A stretch of 64,000 nt of DNA from Phylloscopus collybita (GCA_027886175.1 JAJNNQ010000137.1:5646001-5710000), one strand, 5' to 3'; positions 39,701 to 53,560 are shown, counted from the stretch's first letter. Program-made: numbers and translations. Notes: generated by a model not told the origin, from the letters alone.

Positions 39701-40555
39701 CTATAAACACAGAATTTCAGCACACTCTTCAAATATTGAGTGAGGATTGAGTAGCAATCAATCCTCATTGCTCATTTTATACCAGTCTAATTACTGAGAA
39801 ATTATGGCCCTACAAACTATGTGGATTTTGCCAATTTTGTTATTATAATAGTGTTTCTAGAAGGTGCCTGGCTCTGGTAATGGGCACACTTAGACTAAGG
39901 TTGTGGTCAGTAGGGATAGAAGAGTAGGGGGATTTCATCAGAATCATCTGCAGTGCTCTGGTTTCCCATCAGCCAGGGAGATGTTGGGCCTCTAAGTGAA
40001 AAGGGAAGGAAAAAGAAACAGGTCTTGAGTTTCTGGACATTTTGTACTTACAGATTAGTTGTAAGGACCTGCAGCATAAAAGAAATTCAGATGCTAAATC
40101 TAAAACTGTAGAGAAGCCAAGTCTCAGAGCTAAAAACCCAAGAAATCATCCAGCCTTCCTGGAATCATAAAAATCTCTCTAAAAATAATGAGATTATATA
40201 AAAATTTCAGTTGGGTTCTTGGTTTCGAGCCTTTAGGGTGTACTTGAGCCACGCAGCCAAACTGTTCCCTGCCTGAAGGCTAACAGATACCAAAATAAAA
40301 CAAAATAAAAATGAGAGCTGAGCCACAGCATTACTCATGTCTTTACAAACTCAGACTTTACAAAATATGCCCACAAGTACCCAAAGGCTGAGGACAAACT
40401 TAAGACACTTGGCAACATCATTATGCAAGTATAGGAGAAGCAGAGAGTGAAGTTGTCTAGAAATTGATGGTGAACTTAGGTTGTCTGGACTGAAATGTGC
40501 AAAAAGAAAACCAAGGGCATTATTAATGTTAAGAAAATGAGTCCCCTGCAAATGC

Positions 40556-40559
<4 letters not shown>
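36791..40559. other. Intronic sequence, nothing recognised
   Basis: A short imperfect duplication of TTGCTTTCTTTGCT lies around 36930-36965. The longest ORF of the window (171 codons, minus, 38517-39032) lies here. It has no recognisable domain or splice context and is taken as a chance frame. Confidence 0.55.

Positions 40560-40593
<34 letters not shown>
40560..40593. repeat. Poly-T run (34 bp)
   Basis: An uninterrupted T34 run followed by AATTTTATTTTTG. No linked retroelement was recognised. Confidence 0.95.
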
Positions 40594-40598
<5 letters not shown>

Positions 40599-43500
40599 TA
40601 TTTTTGTCCTTAAATGTATGGCTTAAGGTGCTATTTGGAACTCAGGAAAGAAAATTTATTTTATTTTTGAAGATATATTATTTTCAACTTGACAGTACCC
40701 TTTTCAATAATTCAATGAGATCAGTGAGAAATAAAAAAGGAGCTGTAGTGAGTCAACTTTGCAGCTCAGCAGTGAGTGAGTGGCACTGCAGCCTCAACAC
40801 AGGTAATAAAAGGGAGAAAGAAAGATCAGGGCAGAGAGCCTGAAAATGAATAAACCAGCTGAAAATTTCTTTAGTGACAGACTTATGGAGCAAAGAGAGA
40901 CATATTATCTCTCCTTCTCATTTTGCATGATGAAATTATGCCTTAAAAGTAGCTGGAAAAAAATTTCATCATGTAGAGCGTTGTACTTGCCTCTTGGATT
41001 TACTTTTATTTTTCTTTGGCAAATTTTCCTGTGGGAAAAATAGGCACCAAACTTCATTTGACCCATGTTCTACTTGGGTTTCTTTTCTGTTCTAAATGTG
41101 TCCTTTCTACTTTCTTCTTCATAAAATAAGGGAAGGGCAAACAGCACATGACCTCAGTTGTTGGTATGAAATATGACAGGATAAGCATCGGTAATAAAAC
41201 AAGAAACTCCCCCTTCTTCCCTTCCAGGCACCAGAAAAAGCTCACATCTTCATGCAAACCTTATGTTTTAGGATTATCTCTAATTGGGATGTACCGGACT
41301 TAAAGGTTTTAACTGCAGATTCTCAGAATTCACTAAACTGATCAAAGGGGAGGTTTTTACCAGCAAATCTGTGTCTCCTGAGTCCATCTCTAATCACACA
41401 CAGAAAGAGGGTGGAAAAAAAAAAGAAGCTTTTTCTCTCCTCTTGCCAAGCATGGATCAGTGTGGGAACTTGAAGCCACCAGCTGACAAAAGCAGGAACT
41501 TTGCTCTGAATCTTTGGGGGGAAACCCTTTGGATTTGTGTTGTGTTGCACTCCAGGGAAGGTTTATAGGACTCTCAGATACTGGCTGATCCCATAAGTCC
41601 TGTCAACATGGAAGTATTTTTGGTTGATGCTGGAGCTTCCCACCCTAAATACTTAATAGCTGTCCTGCTGATGTTCTGCATCAGAGCTGGGGACAGGAGC
41701 TGGCTTCCCTGGTCATAAGGGACAGTGACACAGTGTCACAGACACTTTTCTGTGACAGTGTTTCTGTGGCCTCATTCTGTAGTGGAGGACACGCTCTCCA
41801 CTGAGCATGTTAGCACAGCTTGCTCACAAACACGGCCTGGAAGGACTTGAAATGGGCTTAGCCAAGGTGATGGTGCCATGGGGGTGATGGTGCTGCTGAA
41901 ATCCTCCTGCCACTTGGGGATGTCATCAGCACCTCGGTTTGGGGAAGACCCTTGCATGGTTTGCACCCACTGATGACTCCAGGACTTGGAAGTGGGGGCA
42001 GGAGGCACAGGGGGGGCTAAAGTCATCTTGAGTAATGAACTGGAAGCAGAAATTTGGAGTCATGTCTCCAAATGAGTTGAGATCTTCCCTTCATCTTTCA
42101 CTGAGGTCACTGATTTGTTAGAAAGCGTGGCTGGAAAAGAGCTTGCTGACGTTATCAGTGATTGAAAATGAACCTGGCTTTTTCTGGGAATAATTGCAGG
42201 TGCTTCCTTCAAAGCAGGATGGAGAAGCAGTGTCCCTGCTGGGACTGACAGTGTGCTCAGGGGGATGAGGGGCTACAGCATGTCCCACACTTTTTCTCCT
42301 GGCATAATGTCAGGCATTAGCAGGGATGAGAACAACCCAAGGGATTTCAAAGGATAGAAAGCCCCATCTTGAAGGAATAAGCTAATATTTAAGTAATGAG
42401 GGTTAGCACAAAGCTTTCTTGGGGCTGGTGTACTCTGTTACAGCTGTATGGCAGTGCTCTTACACCTTCCTGTAACAGACATAAACCAGTGTCATAGCCC
42501 TTGCTGGACTAGATCTGCCTTTTTGATGGATATTTTATATATTGAGCACCAGAAAATCTGTTGAGAAGGTAGAAAGGGAAAAGAGGGAGATCATCAGCTG
42601 GTATAAAGCAGAACAAGTCCATTAGCATCAATGGCATGCAGCTGGCACCAGCTGAGGCACTTCTTTGGCTTTTCCCTGCAGAGCTGCGGTGTGTTGCTTG
42701 TCTGAGAAGCTGGCAGGACGTGCAAACCCCAGCCAAGTTGTGTGTATGAGAAAAAGTCTCATTTCTGTGCCAGAGGGCATTGCTTGGGTGGGCACACGAT
42801 GGTCCCAGTGCACCCTGGAAACCTCTGAACTGCTGATCCTGAGAGGTCAAGAGAGTGAATTGGGAATATCTCCGTATTCTTTTTTTTAAGCTTTTCATAC
42901 AGGCATTTGTTACAAGCTGGGAGGCATTTTGCTAGAGCTGCACTTTGGTCTGACCCAGTGTGGTGGGCCTTCTCTTCCTCCACACAAACAGGTGGTTGAG
43001 GGGATTTGTAATTTCCACAGTAGGCAGACAAAAGAGAAAGCACTGAACCCACTTTATCTCTCTTGCTCTGTTTAACTTGTGGCTGTGTGTGTGTAAGCAC
43101 CACAGTGCTCCCCTTGCAGGGCGAGAGCAGGGTGATCTCCTTTCAGGCAAGAGGACAAACCCTTTGCAGAGCTGCTCATTGCAGGTGGCATTTGGGGATA
43201 AAGGAAAAAAGAAGGGCTGGAAACCTGCAGAATATGAGCTTCTTTATGGTTGTGCCTGTGCAGTTAAAGGGTGAGAAACCCAGGCTGAGATCTTTGTGGC
43301 TGACGAGCAGCAGCATCTCAAGGGGCTGTTTCCAAGCCTGGCTGTGGCATTGGGAGCCTCGAGCTGGGCACACAGAGCTGAGCTGGCAGCCACCAGCATA
43401 TTTGATGTGATGCCACTGAGAAGCAGACAGTAGGAAAGTTGAAATGTGGGGTTGTTTGTTAATGCACCCCTGGAACCCCTGCTGGAACACAGTGGGTCTG

Positions 43501-45259
43501 GGGGTAATGGAAGGTTGTCCATGCTACAGTAATATCCATAATCCTGTGGTCAGAGAAAATGCTGGGACCTAAAGCAGTCTGCCTCATGCCTGGTGCTTTT
43601 CCCTGGTGCTCTTCACATTCTTCTCCATGTTGTCTGAGGGCTGAGGCAGGAGGAGCAGTGTCAGCCCAGGAAAAGGTGGCTCCTTGACCCAGCTCTGGCT
43701 GCAGCCAGTGCTGTGACTGTGGCAGACTGGGATGGCTGATAAGGGAAAATCTTGTTTATTTGTGTCCATGGCCTGAACCAAGGATGATCCATACAGTTCC
43801 TCCTTTCCCATTCCCCCAGCTGCTGCTTCTGGCATCTGCCCTCTTCTCGTGTCACTTGGGATCAAATGTATAAAAGGACAAGATAGTCTGAAAGCATCAT
43901 CGTTGGTGATTCAGAGCTTGGTATGGGGTGATTTTTCCTCCTGCACAAGAAATTTTTTTCCTAATTCAAAACTAGCTCAGATATCTCTGCAGGTGCTCTG
44001 CTGATGATGTTCAAGAAGGACCAAATACACTCTTGCATAGTTGGACGGACTATTCAAAGAGAATGGTGGTAAAAATCAACACATCTCAGTTTATTTATTT
44101 TCTTTTATTTTTCTCATCCTGAAGATGCTATTCAGGATGCAAAGAATGAGCAGGTCGGTGGAATAAGAAGATGCTTTTACAGATGCTTCTTGTAGAGCTG
44201 TGCTTGAAGTGTTTTGTTTGGGCTTTTAAATGTCAAGGCAGTCCTACTGTTTAATTGAGATTTAAATATGAAATAGGCTCCCAAACAGGCACAGACTGTG
44301 CAATGTCATGTCCAATATTAAACCTGGCACTTGGTTACCTCTGCCCTTCCATTTAAACAGCTCAAAACTGAGCACGTGTAAAATCTGGAAGGGTTGCACT
44401 AAAGGGATGCCTGCATTCCCTCATCTTCTCCCTTTGTTAAGTACTTAATTATTTTTGTTGCCTTCTTACCTATTCATAAGTGGGAGCTGCTCTGCGTCTG
44501 ATGCGGGCAATTTCTCATTGTATTGTGCTTCCAAATTGACATTTATAAATTAAACAGCGGTGTAACATCCCAGAGAACACCACTGTGGCACAATTAGGAA
44601 TGTAATTGCATGGAGTCACCTGGGATTGCAGATATTAGAGACAGGGGTGACAGAGGCAGCACCAATGTGCAGAAAGGCTTTCCCTTTAAAACTGTGCTCA
44701 CCTCTTTATCCTGGGGAGGGAGGGTGGAAAAGGCATTTGAGAGCAGAGTGCAGGGTCTGCTTTCCCTGAACTCAGATGGATTTTCTCTTTGAGAATCAAT
44801 CTCAACATATTGATTCCTAATGTAGAAATTGTAATGCCTTGTGCAAGGTATGGAAAAAACACTGGAGAGAGCAATTAATTTCTCTCCTCCTGCATGCTGA
44901 GACCTGTTACAGGTTGGTGGGTCCTTGAAGACCCATGGTACCACCTCATCTCCTCCCAGGTGGGATGCTCTCCCAAATAAAGTTGCACAGGACTGAGCTT
45001 TCAGGTAGAACCAAGCCAGATACGAGCTTGGAGAACTTGAGACAGGAAACCATATGCTCCCTAAGCTCCCTAGAGTTGTGTTTACTTCTGCTTTGATCAC
45101 ATGGGTTGGCTTGTAAGCCTCCTTTCAGATGTGATTATCATCCTAATTGGCCCTAATGAGAACTACACATGCAGAGAGGAAGGGGAATAACAAGTGTTCC
45201 ACCCCCAACCTTGTTCTACCTCCAAATTACAAGTAATAGGAAAAAAGATGTATCTCTTT
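40594..45259. other. Intronic sequence, nothing recognised
   Basis: No exon or repeat family was recognised. The ORFs at 42509-43522 (minus) and 44594-45100 (minus) are typical chance frames with no domains. A possible conserved block near 44490-44610 is described among the findings. Confidence 0.55.
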
Positions 45260-45322
45260 TTATATGTATATACATGTGTGTGTGTGTATTATATATATAT
45301 ATATATATATATGCATATATAT
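45260..45322. repeat. Compound TG/AT microsatellite
   Basis: TATG-type units lead into a pure TG run (45275-45287), then an AT run (45291-45312) and, after GC, a few more AT units. Confidence 0.93.
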
Positions 45323-48300
45323 CTCCTCTGCAGTGCTGTTGCTTTAATCACAACTTTCAGCCCCTGAATGTGTTTAACATGGGATTTTTTTTAGCTTCTT
45401 TATGCAAATAAATCTGAAAAAAAAATGTGGGGGATATAGGGTGAGTTTTTTCCTTTCCTGAATTGGAGTTAAGACTAAATAGGTGATTCTGGATGCATCA
45501 AGCACCCTGCTGGTGCCTGCTTCAGTGTCACCCTTGTGCTACCAGCACTCATCAGTCCATTTGTGAAGCTGCCCATGTGTTTGCAGCTCCCTGGCAGAGC
45601 TGCTGTTCCTCAGGGACCTGTCTCAGTTCCTGCGTGTGAGTTTCAGCATGTGACTGGGTTGTAGCTATGAAATTTGTTTCTTACTGGGTAAACAACTTGT
45701 GGTAATGTGCCAGGGACTGCTGACACTCTCTGTGTTTGGACAAGTGACCTCCTGGAGAGGAGGGCCTCAGCAGCTTTATGATTAATATTTTAATGGTACG
45801 CTCAGGGAGCGTTTTCCCCAGGAACAAATACCTGGAAAAACCCATGTCTTAGCTGCTTTTGTGGTTGGAATTGGCACTGCATGGTTGCTAGGTGTGCTGG
45901 AGGCTGTCCAGGATCAGGTGAGAAAGAATAGGTTTCCTTGGAGCTTGTTGAGGTCCTCTTCTACCACTGGGAAGGGCAAAAACTGCTTGCATGATTATAC
46001 CTCCTCTGCTTCTGCTTAAGTGGATAAATGGCACTCTGGACCATTTATTAGTCCAGGCTTTTGTGATTTATTGGATGATGCTTAGAGGGATGCTTCTAGT
46101 TTATTGGAGTTGCATCCTGTCTTGGAGCTGGGATTAAACAGGGCAATGCACAGCCTGGGCTGTCTGGATAGCCCCTGAGCTGCCCTACTATGCTGGGGGG
46201 AATTAGGTGCCATCCTTCATATTTAATGGCCATTTTGGGAGCAGAGGGGTTCTCTAGGCATGGGTGGCATAAGGAAAAGCTGCAAGGACCATCCCTGGCC
46301 CCACTTTTCACCTGTGTGTGTGCCAAGATGGTTAAGTGTGAAAATGGACATGGTAGAGCTCAACCTGGGGGAGAGGAGTGGACCTCCCTAAACAACAATC
46401 CTGGTAAAAGCTGGAGCAGCAAATGGGTTGCTTTCTAGGGGTTCCTTCCCATTCTTAGGGCAGCAAAATTCAGTCTGGTTTATATTGCCAAGAATCTTTG
46501 AAAAGCTTTGAATTCACTCTGTCCTTTGCTGATGTGACTCAGCGTAGCATAAATCAGTATAGCTTCATCAACACAGTAACTCAGATTAGTACAAGGAAAG
46601 GACCTGCCCCACGGATAACATGGAAATAATACAGAAAGCCAGGGATGAATAATTTCAGAATATAGATGTAGTCATGGGAGTAGTAATAATAATAATATTT
46701 TCCCCAGCGGGAAAAAAATAGACCTTTCATGGTTGTTGTGCCTGGAGCTATTAAATATGGATGAGACAGATGAAATGCTGCTTCTCCTATTACACAGAAA
46801 TGAATAAACAGTAATTCTCAATCACTGTATGCATCTCAGGCTTAAAAAACCACAAAGACAAGTTAAACATGAACACCTGCTAACATTCGTGTGTGCCACT
46901 CTGAGCCTTTTGTCAACAAAGAGAAAAGGTTTGCTTCTTTATAGAGACTCTGATGGCGACTCAACCAAAGGGTATTTACCCTGCTAAAGTTAGGAAGATG
47001 AGTTTAATGACAAACATGGGGGTCCAGTAAATAAATTTACTGCTCCATTCACTGGATTGATGATTCTGCTTGTTTACTGCAGCTTTAGCAGCCTGTGATG
47101 TAGAAAGCAAGAAACACTTCTGCAATTTTTTTTAATTTTCATGGAAAGATGTGGGGGGAAATGATGGCAGCCTTTTAGTGAATCTCTTTCCTGGGGAAGA
47201 ACTGAGCTTTAGTCTTATCACAGATGATAAAAGTGTGGGGACAGCAGCCTGTGATGCAGAAGGAGGGCTAAAGCAAAAGGTGTAGGAAGTCAGAGGCTGT
47301 GTGTGATCTGGCAGCGTGTGAGGACAGTCTCCCAGTTCAGTCATGGGTGATGGCCTGGGGAGACCTGGGGTTAATCTGTTTCATGACCTTCCTTGCCCTA
47401 GTTCCCATGTATTTCATACCTGTGACAGCACTGCCTAATCCCATGAGGGTGTTATAAGGACAAATGCATGAGAAATTGTGGGGGTTTGGGCTGTTCTAGC
47501 TGCAGGGATGCAAAGGCAGATTGATGTATGGCATTTAAACCTTGGGATGTGAACTTTAGTTTAACTAACTGTTCTGATCCCACAAGGAAGAGATGAGTGT
47601 TACATGCAGTGGTAATGAAAGGCCCATCACTTACAACAAAGATAAAGGAAGACAGGGGCTCTCTTATTCCACGGGTATCAGTCCAAGAAGATCACGGAGA
47701 CTGTTTCCTCCATGTATTTTTTACTGCAGCTTTCAAAACTGTGTTTTCTCTGGATATCTTGTGGTAGTTCTCTGCTAATCCTCTGAAGTCAGAGGTTGTC
47801 TTTATTTCAACATGTCTGATGTACTACTAGATGACTGGGATGCTTAGGTGAAAATGCAGTTATTGGAATTAGGCAGTATTTTACATGCACTTTTCCTTTT
47901 TTTTTTGCCATGACTTAACCCTAAGGGAGTTCCTGCCTGTCTCAGTGGTTGCTTCACTGTCCATACATTTTGCATTCATGCCTATGAGCTGCTCTTTGCT
48001 GCTGCTCTGCTGCATTGATTGACCCCAAGAGCAGCTGTGCAGGGTCAGACCAAAAATGCAGCTCATGCAATGCCCCCTCCCTGCATGTCTGGGGAGGAAT
48101 GTACAGGTCAGCATTTAACAATAATGTAATTATAAAATTGTGGGTATTCCCCTAGTGCCCTATGAAATGTGTGCAGGCATTTTCTGACACTCAAATGGTG
48201 CCTTTAGTGGTCTCGGATGAATTTTATAACCAGTATTTATCTAGTTGTTTCCTGAATCCTTGTTAATGGCCACTGTGTCCTATGGAAAGAAGTTGGATGA

Positions 48301-51300
48301 AGTGTGTTGCAGTGTATCCTTGCTACCTTCCCTCATGTGCTGTCACCCCATCCTTGCCTTAGAAGGGACAGTGGCCACCTTCCCTGCTCCACTCAGAGCT
48401 TTATTCTTCCCCCCTCAGTTTTCCTTTCCAGGCTGCAAAGTTGCAGTTGATTCAGTAATTCCTCACAATGTCCCTGTTTCATAATTTTGAGCACCACTGT
48501 CATCCTCCCTGGCTCCATATCCTGAGGTGAGGAGAAGGATCTCAACAACACAAAGCCTTCAGGCTGTGGCAAACTGCTTTCTTAGTGACCCCTAACACTG
48601 AATATGAAATGGATTTACCATTTATTCTGTGCTGTTTTCTGTCTTCTAACCACTGCTTTGTTCTTGCAAGAAGTTTCTCCTGTCCCCTGACAGCTCATCT
48701 GCTCAGAGATCCTGCATGGGGGCACCCCATTGAAATCTGAATAAACCACATCAGCGGCATTTTTCCCATCTGTGTAGTTGTAGACCCTTCCAGAGTATTC
48801 CAGTGCATTTATGAAACCTGGATTTCCTTCTCTAAAGCCTCAATCTATCAGATTCTTCAAAGTGTTCAGTAATTGTATCTTTGGTGAGAGGGATATGTTT
48901 CTGTATAGTTTTTACTGACCTGCTGATGTCAGTTTTGCTAATCTGGAGTGCTCTGTAACTCCTGAATTATTCCTTTGCATCCCTTTTCTAAAGTTACACT
49001 ATGTTAGCTGCCTTCTAAATTTTGGATACCTGTAAAGCTTTAAGAGGGAGACCCCAACCTGTGTTTAGTTTCATGCCCACATTCCCCTAGAATGGTTGGG
49101 TTAGTCCAGTCTATAACCCTTTCTACCAACCTTGTAAAGAAGGTTTCCAGTGTAAGAACCTTCCCAAACCTCCCTGCAATTATCACATATGACAAAAACC
49201 CCAAATTTTTTTGGTGATGGTCATGTGGGTTTATTCATGTTGCATCTGTGGTTGGTTTCTTCCTGGTCCATCAGTTATCTGGCACACATCTGGCTTCTCA
49301 TATGTGCAGAGTAACTCTTTATTGAGTTTCCTGCCTGGTGCAACTGTTCTTTAGGTGCTTTTCCCCACCTTTTGAAGTTCTTGTATTTTAGCCACTGGAA
49401 CTTGAAATCTGTTTTTGCTTCCTCATTTGGATGCACAGTCTCTGGGTTTGAGGATGTTGTCTTCTCACACTTTCTCTTGCCTGGCTGCTTAACCTGCAGG
49501 ACTTCTCTGTTTCAAGAATTTATTTACCTGGGGTAGATATTTGGTCTGTGTTTCCAACATCAATATTTTCAAACAGTGCTTATGTTTCCTGCAAGTTTTA
49601 GCTCTCCTGGTTCTGTTTTCCAGGACCTAATCACTTCTTGTTTTAACAACTTTACTAATTTTTACAGGTGTTCCTTTAAAACTAAACGCAACACTGAAGA
49701 TTTAACACAGTGTAAAAATTAATACTTTATTTCCTAAGACTTCTGGGTTTTTCTCTTGTCTCCTATTATAGGTTCAGAGTTTCTTGCCATGGGGAATGAG
49801 GGGAAATTCCAGTTCTTGCACACTCCTTTTGCTGATTGTTTCTAGCACCAACCTCTAGTACCTCTTTTTGACTGATCATGTTTTAAAGGACTCGAAGAGG
49901 TAAATGGTAGTTTAAAAACCATTCATTATATTTGTGATTTAAACCCATCATGTGACATGGAAAAGCAGTTGGTTACTTAACATATTTAAAATGTCTTTCA
50001 TTGGAGAGCTGTGGAAAGAAATTACTGAGCATCAGACTTAGAATGAACAAAGAAGTATGTTTTCTCATATAATTTGTACTTTGTTGTGCTTAATTTTGCA
50101 GGAGACTGAAATTTAAAGTGTAAATAGGTTGGAGAAAATGAGTTACAGAGATTAGTACAGGACAGGTAGCTGACACATGATGGGTCAGTACAACTGTCAT
50201 CTGAACAGAGATCTCTTTCCTGGATCTCTGACTGCTGGAGGCAGGAGGATAAACAGGGTGGGAGAAAGTCTTGTGCTACATGAGCTCCATTACTTACGCT
50301 CTTTGTTAAAATTAAATTCCTGCCCCTGGAAGAAAGCAAAACTTTTCCCCAAGGAAGTACCATGTTTTTTCTGCTATTCCAACAATTTCACATACATCCT
50401 TTTGACTGGTCATGTTTTAATGTACTCAAAGGTTATTTCTTCATGGTGAACTTCCCCATATGATCGTGGTGGGCAGAATGCTGTCTCAGTTTGATTCATT
50501 CCTAAATTCCAGGGATCAACTTGTGCCCTTGCTGTCAGCATCAGGTGTCCAACCCCTCTTCCCCTTCAAGCCCTTTCAATGACAATAAACAGGAACTCCC
50601 TGGGAAGCCAAATTTCTGGAGTCTTTTCTCATTTTTTTCTTCAATCAACTTTTAACCTTTCTTTAATACTCTGCAGCCTATCTCTTCAGTGGGCTGGTGT
50701 ATCATCCAGGGCACATTTGTACCCCACACAACCTGTGGCAGCTTTTGCCAGCTGCACCACACAGAGCTTGGGTACTCAGCCTGCTACCAGTGGCCTGTTG
50801 CTTGCAGTATTTTTGGGAACTGGCTTTCAGGTAACCTTTACAGTGCATTAGGAGAGATATTCCTGCAATCCTGCTTATTCCTTGTCACTCTGCCCATGTT
50901 CTCCTGCAATCCCTTTGGGGTTTTTAAAACTTCTGGAGTGCAGGTCACCTGGGAGGAAAATGTGCTGCCTCCTTTCTGTCCATGAAATTATGCAACAGCT
51001 TCCAAAGAAACACAGAAATTATTGCTGTCAGGTTTGAAGAGTTGTGTTCTCCTCTTCCCACCCTCATCAGCTCTTGGGCCACTTTATGGTGCCTCTCCAA
51101 GGTCTGGGCTGGGTTATCTGGACCCACACAAAGGAGGGGAAGCACAGTGTCAATGTCAATGTGTGTGTGTTGCATGTCAACCCGAGATGGAAATCAGTTC
51201 TGAGAAACTTCATTTTTAAAAATAGTGAGGGCGCGTGGCAGTCATCTCCTAGGAAACTCCTCATTGTATTACCAGACTATAATGTGCTGTGATTACATTT

Positions 51301-52788
51301 CAGATAAAGGGAATCAGTGTTGCTGTCAGATTGTTTCTGCTGAAGTTTTCCAACACAGAAGGACATCCCTATGCAGTAGTTGGCTTTGGGTGGTGTTTGT
51401 GAGCTGGTTGAGGCACTGAGATGGTCCCCCCTGTGCTGTTGTTCACTGGAGGATGGCAGGGGAAGGCTGAGGGAGGAGTAGCCTGGCTCTGCATGTGTTT
51501 TACTGAGTGCTGGAGCTGTGGGCAGTCCCAGTCTGTCATGGCTCTGGTGAGTCAGATGAAGCCCAGAAGGAGCAGCTAGCCCTGGGAAATCATAGGACTT
51601 TCAGTCTCCTTCTCCTTAGCAGCAAATTTGGCAAATACATTAGGACGGTTCTCTAGGAGGTCTAAACCAGTTGCTATTAAAGCAGGAACCTGAAGACCTC
51701 ATGAGCAGTGTGGCAGAGATACCATTGTCTGTCTCACTGCTGATGTCTTCATGGACCATCTCAACAACGTGTTGCATCCATGGACCAGACTGACCTCTTT
51801 GGGTGGGGAGGTGTGTCCTTCTTTCAGATGAAGTACAGGAAACACCAGCACCTTTTCTCTGTTGGGATTCTCTGACATGCTCAGCTGCTCTCATGCAGCT
51901 CTGCCATGCTGAAAGTGCTTGTTCTCTGTCTTCTAACACCACATGGGCAAGGCAGCAGAAGGTAGGGATGGCTCCCATCCTCAGGGGATGGGATTTCTGC
52001 AGAGGTCACTGCTCTTCTCTGCTGCTAAAAGCATGGGATGAGCTCAGAGGATCACTGTTGCCAGGCCTTGTTAGCTCCCTGCTCCACCTGGAACCGTGCT
52101 TAGGCTGGGCAGGATTTGGATGGAAGCTGGTACAGCTTCTGGTTCCTCACATCCCCCTGGGGAGTTTAATTTCTGCCAGTCCCTGTGTAACTCCATGACA
52201 TGAGAAGATGTGCCTTCAGAGCAGTGTGCAGCATCGTGACAGTGACTTTATGGGAGGAAAGGTGTGCTGGTGCTGAGTCAATTTGGCAAGCTCAGTTGTC
52301 TCAACACAGCACCATAAAAATGGAGCGATGGAGAAAGTCCTCATCAGCAGAAGCTGAACGAAACCCCCTTTTTGCACTGAGTTTTCATGAGAGTGACTGA
52401 GGGTGGCACATGTGGAAAGTGTGTGGCAATTCTTTTTGCAGAAGTATCTGTGAGTTGCAAAGGCCCTGGTAACTCTGTGTACAGTTAGACCAAAATAATC
52501 CTTGCCAGTGTTTATTTTCAAGCTTGCCAGTTGCTAGGCAAACCAGTTTGCTGAGTTTCTTAATGTACCTCAGCTCAGACATGAAGCCGCATGTGGATAC
52601 ATGAGTGAAGAGGCTGGGGAGTAGAAAAGCAAACACTCTTCCTAGTGTTTTGAGAAGTGGCCATTGGGAGTAAAGCTGCAGATGGAGCTCTGAATATCCT
52701 GCAGTGCCTTTTCTTACCAGAGCTAAGTTCTGGGCTGTAAAACAATTTATTTGTATTCCACCATACTGAATTGTCTTTCTCACTCTCT

Positions 52789-52790
<2 letters not shown>
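45323..52790. other. Intronic sequence, nothing firmly recognised
   Basis: No exon was seen. The 48480-49680 stretch has the even, T-rich texture of a very old decayed LINE (for example TTACACTATGTTAGCTGCC near 48990), but I cannot align it to a family. A short TGTCAA/TG repeat is at 51147-51171. Confidence 0.5.

Positions 52791-52851
<61 letters not shown>
52791..52851. repeat. Poly-T run (61 bp)
   Basis: An uninterrupted run of 61 T preceded by a CT-rich segment. No AATAAA or gene-like sequence lies next to it on the minus strand, so a processed pseudogene tail is not supported. ORFs encoding long Phe or Lys runs here are artefacts. Confidence 0.95.
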
Positions 52852-52855
<4 letters not shown>

Positions 52856-53460
52856 ATTCTAATCTGCAGACTAGGAGTGGGCAAAGATACAAAATGCACA
52901 TCATTTTTAGTCCAGATATTTAAAATGGATGTGCAGGGCTGGCTGAGACAACAGGGTGAGAACAAGCCAATTAGAGTTTCACAGAGGCACAGAAGGGCTC
53001 ATGACAATGGGGGCTGTGCAGCTGTGCTTGTGACAGCTCTGAACCCTGTGCCCTCCTCTTTTGGTGGCTGCTCATCACATTCTTGGAGGTGCTTCCTGGC
53101 TGGGGCTCCACATTGGATCTGAAGGATTAAAGTGGAAAAGGCAGGTGCTAGGAGATGTGCTCTGCTTTCGTGGTGTGGCTGTCGAATCTAAATTTGCCCT
53201 CACAATAGGCAGGAACCGTGGTGTGATCATCTGCACTAATGTCTGGCCATCCCAGGTGATCTCTGTGACCAAAGGTGTGCAGCAAATGGAGCAGGGGGCT
53301 TTTGGCTGGCAGGGTTTAAGATCCCACAGACACACAGTGTGCTGTCATTAATCTTGGGTAGGATTGTAAGCATCCGCTGGAGATGCTTTTCGAAGTACAA
53401 CAAGAATATGCGGTTTTAGCTGATGCAAAGCTCCCAGCCTTTCAGTAATTAAATTAAATA
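52852..53460. other. Intronic sequence, nothing recognised
   Basis: Mixed-composition intron between the poly-T run and a CR1 scrap. The 96-codon ORF at 53061-53351 is unrecognised. Confidence 0.5.
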
Positions 53461-53560
53461 AGAATCACAGAGTTGTTAAAGTTGGAAAAGGCCTCCAAGA
53501 CCACTGAGTCCAGCTGTTAATGCTGCCATCATGTCCCCGGGTGCCACATCAGTCCATGGA
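53461..53560 (-). mobile_element. CR1 LINE 3' terminal scrap
   Basis: AGAATCACAGAGTTGTTAAA with GTTGGAAAAGGCCTCCAAGA and CCACTGAGTCCAGCTGTTAA is the reverse complement of the CR1 3' end. GTGCCACATC follows at the expected distance. It is strongly 5'-truncated. Confidence 0.82.

Noticed and set aside
44594..45100. 168-codon minus-strand ORF
   Set aside because: No similarity to a known protein, no splice sites consistent with an exon, and ordinary intronic composition.
48480..49680. Very old LINE (CR1/L3-like) suggested by texture
   Set aside because: Only isolated words looked familiar and I could not align a continuous stretch, so it is mentioned only as a possibility.
52751..53122. ORFs with poly-Phe or poly-Lys around the T61 run
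   Set aside because: They are products of homopolymer translation.
52852..53400. Processed pseudogene ending in the T61 tract (minus-strand poly-A tail)
   Set aside because: No polyadenylation signal and no recognisable coding remnant next to the tract on the minus strand.
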